DNA of 64,000 bases. Origin: Thereva unica (taxonomy: Eukaryota > Arthropoda > Insecta > Diptera > Therevidae). Where the stretch lies: the NCBI GenBank assembly GCA_949987705.1, contig OX465281.1, positions 196,651,112 to 196,715,111 of the forward strand, in the 5' to 3' direction. The position numbers and the translations under genes are program-made. How positions within the stretch are numbered: the stretch's first letter is position 1; every line of letters begins with the position of its first letter. Of this stretch, positions 56,251 to 64,000 are shown piece after piece. The notes under the pieces are model-generated. The model was not told the DNA's origin. It did no database searches and saw only the letters and a program-made list of their open reading frames with translations.

Positions 56251-56841
56251 AGCCTCAGCCACGATACGAGCGGCGAGCGGCTAGCGGTGAGCGGCACAGC
56301 GGCGATTCTGAGCTTTATGTTTGTATAGTTTTATATGGAAAACGCTTGAATCCGGCCACGATACGAGCGGCGAGCGGTGAGCGGCAGAGCGGCAAAACTG
56401 AAGTGCCGCTCGCCGCTAATTCGAGACATTAAATTTTTTTGGTGCCGCTCGCCGCTCTGTTATTATTTTGTTGTAGCAATGGAAAAAAAGTGTAAAAAAA
56501 TATTGTAAAAGATGGCTTATCTTGCCCAGAATGTAATTAAAGGTTTCAATTGACATTCTCGTGTATTCGAAAACACGAATTTTATCTTTTCTTAACCCGA
56601 AAGATGGATGGTGATATTCACCAAACCTTCTTCTTCGCTCGTTAATGGGATGAACTCCATATTTCCTATTATAAATTAATTTATTGAGAATACGCATTTT
56701 CAACAAAATATTATCACTTAAACTTCATACTTTTAGCATATCTTCCGGAGATAGCTTTTCTACTACTGAACAAGTCGAATCGCCGCTCGTATACTGGCCA
56801 CCACCGCTCTGCCGCTCGCCGCTCGTATCATGGCCGAGGCT
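56251..56841. mobile_element. Internally deleted PIF/Harbinger transposon, TAA duplication
   Basis: AGCCTCAGCCACGATACGAG and its complement ending CGAGGCT form the TIRs. TAA flanks both sides (56248-56250, 56842-56844), while the paralogous MITE at 44780-45228 shows TAA once. GC-rich CGGCGAGCGG blocks recur subterminally. A remnant of the transposase N-terminus lies inside. Confidence 0.8.
56416..56706 (-). pseudogene. PIF/Harbinger transposase N-terminal fragment
   Basis: The minus-strand frame reads RKYGVHPINERRRRFGEYHH then RVFEYTRMSIETFNYIL. This is the conserved N-terminal region of HARBI1-like nucleases (WV.PIN..R..FGE...L, FF.Y.RM....F..LL). The DDE catalytic domain is absent, so it is non-functional. 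It confirms the superfamily of the host element. Confidence 0.75.
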
Positions 56842-57136
56842 TAACTGTCACAGTTTTGGAATAAATACATTTATTTAATGAAAAAACTGCTAATAAATAA
56901 AAATGAGTGATGGAAATTAATTTCTATTAATTTATAACAGACATTTATCACTTATTTTCGCCTAAATTCGAAGAAAAATTTTTTGTTTACATGAAAAGGG
57001 TTTTCTATTTCTGGAGAAAAATGGTGCCATTCAGCATTGTCAATCAGCAGTCCATTACTATATGTCAGTGAGTTTTTGGTGCCATTTTTTTGTATGAGAT
57101 TTTGCTCATTTAGCAGTCCATTACTATATGTCAGTG

Positions 57137-57538
57137 AATCAGACTGACAGAAATAAAAGCAGGTTAAATCAATTAGAAAACAATAGACGGGTATAGTGAT
57201 GTTTATATCTTTTGCTCTTTTCCCCATAGACCCGCGGATTTTGACATACAGAATGTCAGTTGCTAAAACAGGCGTTAAGAACTTAAATCAGATACATATA
57301 AAATTTGCAAATTAATGAAAAAAAGGCATTTTAAAAGGTGAAAAAGTGAAAATAGGCTTTATTAATTTTTTTAAACAAAATATTTGTGTTGTTTTAATGT
57401 TTTAAGTACGTATTTAAAAAAATGTAAATTTCAAAAGTGATTCCGGTGTTTACATGGAGTGAAAAAAGGTTTGTAGCCTATGGAACAAATTGGTGCCATG
57501 AAAAATTCCTCATGAGCAGTCCATTCTATATGTCAGTG
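57137..57538. mobile_element. Partial MITE, CACTGACATATAG family, type B
   Basis: Reverse complement of most of 45275-45821, with its terminal right end at 57538 (...CTATATGTCAGTG). The other terminus and the first ~100 bp are replaced by the outer type-A element. No matching target duplication is seen (right flank TGTCCAAG). Confidence 0.75.
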
Positions 57539-57539
57539 T

Positions 57540-58280
57540 GTCCAAGATCTAGATACTTTTATTCTAAGGGCTGCGATAGTTGCGTTTTCCCTTGCCTCAA
57601 GGTTCAAAGAAGGGAGGTATAACATAATGTTCTGTGTTTTCATTCCAGAGGTGCTTCTTGTCCAGAATTACTCCCAGATGTTTGTCACTGTTGCTAAATG
57701 TGAGCCTAACATTGTTAGTCTGAAGAGGAGTTAAGGGTGGTGTTTTATACCTCCTGGTGAAGAGGACTAATTCTGTTTTTTCTGGGTTAACGCTGAATCT
57801 GCCGGTGGCAGCCCAGTAAAAAGGCTGCAGTTGAAAGGATTAGTAACGCCGCCTCCAGGAGATCACAGAGGACTTGAGAAATTTTTATTTTATAGTGATA
57901 GCAATGTCATCCGCGTACGACAGGACATCGTGTTCCACTGCCTCCATGCGTCGCAGCAGCTGATTCACAGTCACGACCCATAGAAGCGGGAAAAGTACTT
58001 CTCCTTGCGGGATACCTTTGTTGAACGAAGTCACCATCCTGCATTTTATGGCTCACCATCCTGCATTTAATGGATGAGAGATACAAGCGACGCCTCGATC
58101 CTCAGTTTTGCCAAGGCCAGAGCTAATGGCGTCTCCGGGAGCACGCTTCTAAACGCTCCCCCATACATATGTCAAGGAAAGCCACTAATGTATACTCTTT
58201 GACCTCGAGTGATTTTTCTATGGTTGAAGCCAATGAGTGAAGGGCAGTATCCATGGATCTGCCCCTTGTATATGAATCCA
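57540..58280 (-). pseudogene. Degenerate R1/Jockey-like reverse transcriptase
   Basis: On the minus strand, GIPQGEVLFPLLWVVTVNQL, then VLSYADDIAI with the catalytic YADD, then GRFSVNPEKTELVLFTRRYK and LGVILDKKHLWN. This is the central RT of an R1-like element. Stops and frameshifts are frequent upstream (58020-58280), and the C-terminus is cut at 57538. Confidence 0.7.
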
Positions 58281-59220
58281 ACTTAAACCTAAAGGATCAA
58301 GCAAGCATCACGACTTTACACAAAAAATATCAACTTACTGCGAAGGCTTTAAGAAGACTACAAGGATATATTCAAAATTTAAAACAGATTAAAATAAGCC
58401 CTCTGTATAATCCTGGTTGACTTTAATAAAACAGCGAGATAACTATACTATGTTTTATAAATAATTTCGAATAATTAAAAAATAATAATAAACACAGATA
58501 AGCAAGTTGATGTAATCTAAAACAAGAAGATATGTGTATGTTTCTATTATTGCATTTCACTATGTTTGCATAACTGTCACAACTTCGTCATTAGGTCTTA
58601 TAATTAGTCATTGCATCTTTAATAATGCCGCTGAGTCTGACACCGATATCAAAATTGATTATTCAGTTAATTAGAAAGATTATTAATGGAGTCACGTATA
58701 TAAGAAAATAAAGTTATTCGCATTTTCTGATCCCATCGATATTGTAGCCTTCTTTCTGTGTTCATTTTGTTTTTGCTCTACAGAATCAGCATCCGCTATA
58801 AAATGATTTTTTCTCTGATTTTGTTGTTTAAGAATTCAAGATGAATTTATGCTGGATGATCATGAAGTTGTCAAAACGATTACAGTAAAAATATAAAAAT
58901 AAAATATCGATAAAACTTTGCGCTTTGACTACAAAGAGTAGAAAGGAACATTTATTCGAAAAAAATTATACTCGGATTTTAGGTTTATTGGGATCATGAA
59001 AAACATTGAGGGCTTCGTTTTAGCTTTTTCAAAAAAAAAAGCTTATACAGAGGCTCTGTCCGTCTGTGACCTTCTTTCATCTCTGAAAGTACTGTCGCTA
59101 CAGACTTGGACCATATCTCAACTTGTAGCTCTTGATCAAGAGACCTAAAACTGAGAAAATGGTCTGGAAATTCCAACCGGAAGTATATTTAACGACAAAA
59201 AAGAGATTTCTAATAAAGTA
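58281..59220. other. No recognisable feature
   Basis: AT-rich sequence. A 60-codon minus-strand frame at 58994-59176 has no known relatives. Confidence 0.4.
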
Positions 59221-59228
59221 CATACATA

Positions 59229-59305
59229 TATCGGTAGCCTAGAGGTAAGGCGCTGGAATGTTACCCCGGGGAACCAAGTTCAATCCTCGGCCGGCCGTGG
59301 TGAAA
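59229..59305 (+). repeat. tRNA-derived, SINE-like sequence
   Basis: GGTAGCCTAGAGGTAAGGCG fits an RNA polymerase III A box and AAGTTCAATCCTCGG, about 35 bp further on, fits a B box. The acceptor arms do not pair, so this is not a working tRNA gene. A tRNA-derived SINE head is more likely. Confidence 0.5.
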
Positions 59306-59652
59306 TATAATTTCTTTTTACTTCGGTGGAACATGTTTTGAATCTATCACTAAATTATATTATTTAATAATGATACTCAGGAGAACATAAACATTTACTT
59401 ATGTAATTAAAAGTGAAAAAAATATCATTTTCTTGATTTTTTATGGTCATCCAGTCTGAAGTGTTATTCAACAGAAAGAATACCATGAAAAAGCCTAATT
59501 AGTGGCTAGTCTCTAGGCACAACATCCCACTAGTTTATTTTTGAATCTTTTTGCACTTAAACTTGTTTTTCAATTTCTAGTCATTTTTAATTTGATTTAA
59601 TACGTGTGTAGCTAAGGATAAGATGCACACGCGCAAAGAGCGTTGGAATATG
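59306..59652. other. No recognisable feature
   Basis: Could include the body of the SINE-like element, but no tail or duplication is clear. Confidence 0.35.
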
Positions 59653-59655
59653 TTA

Positions 59656-60208
59656 AGGCCCCCATATACGGTCAAATTGGATGTACATCGAAGGGCGGAT
59701 GTACAAACAAAACTATCGATTGTGAGCCGGTCGGCCGATCAAAACTCGTTGCGCGAGTTTTGTTTGCTATTCTTAGGTATAGCCCAAAAATTATTTAGTT
59801 AAATAAAAAAACACTTTACTTTTAAAAGTAAGTTAAAATTTATTTCCAAAAGAATAATTAAAATACTACAGCGACGACCGCAACCGACAGACCGGTTTGA
59901 AAGTTAATTAAGAACTGACTTTATCTAAATCTTCTTAATACAAGATGCATCTTCATCTAAAAGAGCTAAGTTAGCAAAAATGCATGTGAAGGAATTTATT
60001 ATATCGTTCTCATGCTGAATCTTAATATTTTTCTTGGAACTTAGGAGAAGCTTCGGTTTTAATGTAACATGACTTCAAAATTGTCAACTACCGGACGTTG
60101 GGTGTCGGATTCGTTTGTCTGCGATCTTTTTAGAACCGCTGACATAACTCGCGCATGGGTTTCATGAATAGTTGGATGCACATCCAATTTGACCGTGTAT
60201 GGGGGCCT
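59656..60208. mobile_element. PIF/Harbinger-like MITE with TTA duplication
   Basis: AGGCCCCCATATACGGTCAA and its near complement ending GGGGGCCT are the TIRs, extending to GGATGTACATC. TTA flanks both ends (59653-59655, 60209-60211). 553 bp, non-coding. Confidence 0.7.
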
Positions 60209-60211
60209 TTA

Positions 60212-61235
60212 CATCCGCTATTACCATCGAAGTCTATATTTTATATCTATGTCAGTTTTGTGAGAAAGCGGACACGACAAAGGGTACTTTCTACTACAAG
60301 GTTGAACACGCATATGATACGGCCCCTTCCAATGACATCAAGATGGTGATTGGAAAGGAAAGTCTCCACGAAACATCAAACGATAACGGACAACGTGTTA
60401 TCGATTTTGCAGCTCAACATTTGTCCCAAGAATAAGAAAGGACATTCACAAATACCCATGGCAATCTCCAAGCAAAAGATACTGCAATCCAATAGACCAT
60501 ATTCTCATAGACCTCTTGCAGAGGTGCGAATTGTGAATCGGACCACTTCCTAGTTAAAGCTAGATTCAGATGTCGGCTGTCCACTCAAGAAAAATGAAAC
60601 AACAAACTAAAGAAATTCGACGTTGATCGCCTCCAAGAACAGACCGTATTGGAGAGATATCAGACAACTCTAGCGGAAAGGATAGGTCCAAGTCTAAACA
60701 TAAATAATGAAGATACAGTTGAGGGAAAATGGGCAAAACTGAAGACGATACTGACAAATGTCACGAAGGAAACTGTAGGCTACAAACGCACAGCCAGAGC
60801 CAGGAAATGGTACGATGAGGAATGCAAAGCAGCTATAGAAGCCAGAAATAAAAATAGGAAAATATACATAGAGAGACCGACGAGGAGCAACAGATTGAAA
60901 TATGATGAAACAAGAAGAACCGCAAAAAACATCTACATACAAGGAAGTAGACTTCTTCAACAAAGGCTTCAAACCCTCCTCCGGTATATGTAAAACAAAA
61001 GAAGGCACTATAAGGAGTTTTTTAGCGAGCTGCTGAAGGCAAATGAGAGCATCAGACCTGTACCAGAACCCGATCTACAATATAACGATCCTTAAGAAAC
61101 AACAAGTCTCCAGGAATTGATATCATCCCAGCAGAGTTGACCAAACACGGAGGCGAATCGCTTTCAGCAGCTAAACATGAATTACTATGCTGCATATGGC
61201 GGAAAGAAAAAATTTATGAATTCGGTATGTATCTC
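60212..61235 (+). pseudogene. Degenerate RTE-like retrotransposon, endonuclease to RT start
   Basis: KESLHETSNDNGQRVIDFAA, RKDIHKYPWQSPSK and NPIDHILID are typical of the C-terminal half of the RTE endonuclease. The linker (GKWAKLKTILTNVTKETVGY, KWYDEECKAAIEARNK) and the RT entry (NNKSPGIDIIPAELTKHGG-like) follow in shifted frames. It breaks off near 61235. Confidence 0.7.
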
Positions 61236-61567
61236 ATAGCTAAAATGGTACTGAGGGGCTGTGCAAAAATTCAATTCAAATGTCAATTTGTATGAAAAAC
61301 GCATTTCGATTTTACATTTCAATTTTCGGAGGTCTGTGTCTTTGGAAATGTAAGGAAATTTTTGAATTGTAGGGAAATTTTAAGCAAACATTCGTTTGAC
61401 AGTTTGTTGTAATTCAATTTTATTGTGAAAGAGTGAAATGGCCCGATATGGAATCTTGAACTTCTGGGCATATTAGTTGAATCCATTTCCAATTATTGGA
61501 GATAAATATGTGTAATTCTTGCAATTTTCAGTGCACGATTCTCGTCGCCGTCAATACATTAAGGGCT
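61236..61567. other. No recognisable feature
   Basis: AATTCAATTTT-rich sequence without coding or repeat structure that I can support. Confidence 0.4.
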
Positions 61568-61665
61568 GGGGTGGCACGTAAGTTGTTTCAATCGACCTCT
61601 TCATATAAAAATTCAAGATTTTTGTATGAAGAGGTCGATTGAAACGACTTACGTGCTACGACCCC
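61568..61665. repeat. ~98-bp hairpin with 46-bp arms
   Basis: GGGGTGGCACGTAAGT... at 61568-61613 pairs with 61619-61665 (...ACTTACGTGCTACGACCCC) around a ~5-nt loop with few mismatches. It could be a miniature palindromic MITE or a hairpin RNA source. No flanking duplication is seen. Confidence 0.65.
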
Positions 61666-61946
61666 TGATCCTCATACACGGTAGGAAGTTGCAGCAGACG
61701 TACACCAAAATAATAAAATTAACACTAAGTTTCGTAAAAGAATTGAGTCACTTTTTCAAAGCTTTATAAATATGTAAATAACTGCTACTTGCATTCTACC
61801 CGTACTGGATAGATGCTCATGAAGCTCTTCCGTTTCAATTACTTTAAAACATAAAACAAGGCCCAAGGCTGCTTTAAAATAAATTATTAAAAAAATTACA
61901 AATTGCAAATGTTGTTGTCATCCATATTTTCAAATAATAATATCAA
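61666..61946. other. No recognisable feature
   Basis: Short AT-rich stretch; nothing supported. Confidence 0.4.
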
Positions 61947-63242
61947 CTAGTTGGGATGCCAGTTACCGAAATTCGGTCACAAAAACAATAAATATATAAA
62001 ATTCACGATTTGTTCGAATTTAAATTCAATTTAAATATTGTTATTTAAAGAAAAAAAATTATTCGCAATGGCGAATTTTTAATTACTATGAAACATTTCC
62101 ATTGTCGCTCCAGAGCATCTAAAATTTCCCAGGATTTTTTTTAATCGCATCCATGACGTCTTGCTTGGCTATGTGGTAAAATGATAAATGCCATTTACAG
62201 TGTCATTTAACAAATTACACTCAGAGCTAATCATTGCAAAGGCTGCATTATACGAACGAATATTTGCAAAAAAATTTTTAGAACGATTTTTATTACCACT
62301 TTCATTTGAAGTTAAACCTTCAACAAAATTATTGAAAAAGTAATTTTGAGAAAGTGGAGGTAGATTAACTTTGCCTTTATGACAACACAAAGAAAATGCC
62401 TCAGTATCACGTAAAGTTACTTCAGTCAGAAAATGTTTGGCACGACAAAAATGACAACTCATATTAAAAGAACCACAACATCAACATTCATTTCATTCAC
62501 ACCACTATTCAATTCATTATTTTCAACATTCATTTCATTAGCACTACGTAAATTTCTAACGCGACTTCTAGTATTTTCGCGAAGGGATCTAAAATCGACA
62601 TTCGAGCGTCCCCGTCGTTGTCTTGGCATTTCGAAAAGAAAACGCGGAAAAAAACGTAAGTACTCACCGATAAATTGCACTCAAAATTCGCAGTTAACTG
62701 TTTGGAATGACAAAAATACAACTCAGATTCCGAGAACTATACGAAAACGAATAAAAATTACGCAGAATAACATTCAAAACACACTTAAATGAATCAATTA
62801 CAATTTCTAAAGGCATTCGCCAAAAAACGAACGGCAGAGCCTTACACAATACAACTCAATAATACTATACACAAAAGAGTATAAATAATGCACGCACAAA
62901 GTGACCGAGTTTTTTTATGTCTGTTATGCCGCCAAAAATCCACACAAACGCTTGTTTTTCTCTGTTTCTCATTCGCTTCACTGAAACGGCATTTGTGTCA
63001 ATCGTAGGCTACTCAGCTCTACGTTGATGCTCACAAAAAATTCAAATTTTCCAACGGCTTTTTAAAATCCGAAAAATTAAAATCGCTATAACTTTTTTAT
63101 TCGTGAATCGATTTCGTTGAAATTCCTTATTACAAAACTATGCCATAAAAAGAACATTTTCTGAAAATTTAAACGAAATCGGTCCACGAACAAAAAAGCC
63201 TTAGCGTGTACAAACTTTTTGTTTGCCTATTAATATATAAGA
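61947..63242 (-). mobile_element. Internally deleted Helitron with Rep remnant
   Basis: On the minus strand it begins TCTTATATATTAATAGGC at 63242 and ends ...CATCCCAACTAG at 61947. The 3' end shows the ACCGAATTTCGGT hairpin 14 nt before CTAG. The flanking bases are A (5') and T (3'), the Helitron target, with no duplication. Coding for the Rep N-terminus remains at 62169-62680; most of Rep and the helicase are gone. Confidence 0.8.
62169..62680 (-). pseudogene. Helitron Rep/helicase N-terminal fragment
   Basis: The N-terminus MPRQRRGRSNVDFRSLREN begins near 62624. After a one-base frame change near 62462 it continues MSCHFCRAKHFLTEV, SLCCHKGKVNLPPL and FANIRSYNAAFAMISSECNL. This is the CxxC...CC.xGK...LPPL signature of the Helitron N-terminal domain. 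The HUH nuclease and helicase are missing, so it is not functional. Confidence 0.75.
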
Positions 63243-63558
63243 TTGTCAAATGAAATGCGAGAAATGTATTTTGGCACACTTTGTAATTTCGAAGTGTCGG
63301 GTTCGTCTCCCTTCCTTACTCCAATTAAGCTTTTTTTTATACAGCCAGGCTTAATCTACTACCCTGTATAAAGAACACCATACATAATATTAATCTACTC
63401 CCCTGAATAAAGAACATTGTACATAATGTTTAATACTAACTTAGAACTAGCGATAATACTAAATACTAATCTTACGATATAAAATAACGAAATCATGTCG
63501 AAGCCAATACTCAAACCTAAAAATCGAATTCAGCTCAATTCAGCACGTCTCTCTTGAT
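63243..63558. other. No recognisable feature
   Basis: Contains a 30-bp-scale near repeat (AATCTACTMCCCTGWATAAA near 63353 and 63392). Nothing coding. Confidence 0.35.
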
Positions 63559-63903
63559 GGGCCTTTCCACACTAGTATTCTGTATGCAGTATGCAAACTG
63601 GATTGACAACAACCGCGATTTCCACACCTGTATTCTTGCAGCGGCGTAACCATTCATATTCCGATTAAGTACTTGATTGTGTGCGTGTGCTTCATTTCGA
63701 ATTTAGTGCTTGAAAATTTCTGACCCCCCAACTGTGTCTCTATTGGTGTTAGTGAGTTGAAGCCCGAGAAATAGGTTTGAAATGTGCTGCACATTTCTCT
63801 CCAAGTTCATCACTTTTTGTAGAGAATTCTCCTTGATTCTCTTACCCCCTTCCTAAAAAACCCGTTTGCATACTGAATACAGAATACTAGTGTGGAAAGG
63901 CCC
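63559..63903. mobile_element. 345-bp TIR element with GAT flanks
   Basis: GGGCCTTTCCACACTAGTAT and its complement ending AAAGGCCC form ~38-bp TIRs. GAT is present on both sides (63556-63558, 63904-63906), so a 3-bp duplication is likely; this would be atypical in sequence for PIF/Harbinger. No coding capacity. Confidence 0.65.
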
Positions 63904-64000
63904 GATGGTGAACTTGTCAGTTTGACACATTTTAATAACACAATTTTAATTTTGCAGATTTTAACATTCCTCAAAATACAAAAACCCAAGATATATTAAA

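Larger units (their letters stand above)
56028..57070. mobile_element. Nested MITE of the CACTGACATATAG family, AGTTTTTG duplication
   Basis: A type-A copy inserted into another type-A copy. The duplication AGTTTTTG is perfect (56020-56027, 57071-57078). In the uninterrupted paralogue at 44780-45228 the same bases occur once. It is itself split by the Harbinger derivative at 56251-56841. Confidence 0.85.
50609..57136. mobile_element. Outer MITE of the CACTGACATATAG family (type A), interrupted twice
   Basis: The two termini and all intervening type-A sequence can be aligned with 44780-45228 (in reverse orientation) once the insertions are removed: 50609-50903, about 55938-56027 and 57079-57136. 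The inserts are a CR1/Jockey-like retroelement (50904-~55938) and another family member (56028-57070). The flanks TTTGCGTT and AATCAGAC do not match, unlike all clean copies of the family. Confidence 0.75.

Noticed and set aside
59229..59305. Functional tRNA gene
   Set aside because: A and B boxes are present but the acceptor and T stems do not pair properly, so a SINE-like head is the better reading.
62433..62792. 119-codon plus-strand frame
   Set aside because: Antisense to the Helitron Rep fragment, which has a clear domain signature on the minus strand.

Overview
The window is AT-rich eukaryotic DNA from an insect, most likely a higher fly (Diptera, Brachycera). The evidence is one host coding exon that matches the fly ALG3/Not56 mannosyltransferase closely, plus an insect-style transposon set: Ty3/gypsy, copia, R1-, RTE- and CR1/Jockey-like non-LTR elements, Helitrons, hAT-like and PIF/Harbinger-like elements. 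The species cannot be named from the sequence. Apart from the ALG3 exon (47381-48606, minus strand) and a few unidentified short reading frames, almost every feature is a mobile element or a remnant of one.

Layout. Positions 1-12600 hold many short terminal-inverted-repeat (TIR) elements. They include PIF/Harbinger-like elements with TAA target duplications (1978-2627, 10048-10631), hAT-like elements with 8-bp duplications (7489-8076, 11047-11490, 11795-12225) and a non-autonomous Helitron (7195-8903) whose empty site is preserved in a paralogue at 10167/10168. A nearly complete gypsy-type LTR retrotransposon fills 12630-18745: two ~98% identical LTRs, ATAT target duplication, gag, a -1 frameshift signal, and a pol gene broken once. 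Degenerate R1-like sequence follows, then a 1.9-kb head-to-head inverted pair of TIR elements (20328-22218). Positions 22258-26220 are mostly old repeat sequence. From 27310 to about 29990 one reverse-transcriptase fragment has been hit by three different TIR elements, and further MITEs extend to 31509. A solo LTR of the same gypsy family (31849-34427, ATAC duplication) carries an unidentified ~2.1-kb insert. A copia element (35105-40297, GGACG duplication) has nearly identical LTRs but a broken ORF that itself contains a MITE.

From 41.9 to 45.8 kb lie several MITEs, including a 32-bp perfect palindrome with its own 8-bp target duplication. The ALG3 exon follows; its upstream exons are not visible. 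From 49.1 to 58.3 kb is a deep transposon nest. An RTE-like fragment and an R1-like fragment flank an outer TIR element (50609-57136) that contains a 5'-truncated CR1/Jockey-like retrotransposon with a long intact ORF2, itself hit by a 1.13-kb DNA element. The outer element also holds a second copy of its own family, which in turn contains a Harbinger derivative. The last 5 kb hold a Harbinger-like MITE, an RTE-like fragment, a ~100-bp hairpin, an internally deleted Helitron that retains part of its Rep N-terminus (61947-63242), and a final TIR element.

The clearest functional signal beyond the host exon is the gypsy gag-pol junction: a GGGAAAC heptamer in gag phase, an 8-nt spacer that contains the gag stop, and a 9-bp stem-loop whose loop can pair downstream as a pseudoknot. 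No protein-coding system of a new kind was found. The unusual content is structural: minimal elements, dated nests, empty sites and long hairpins.
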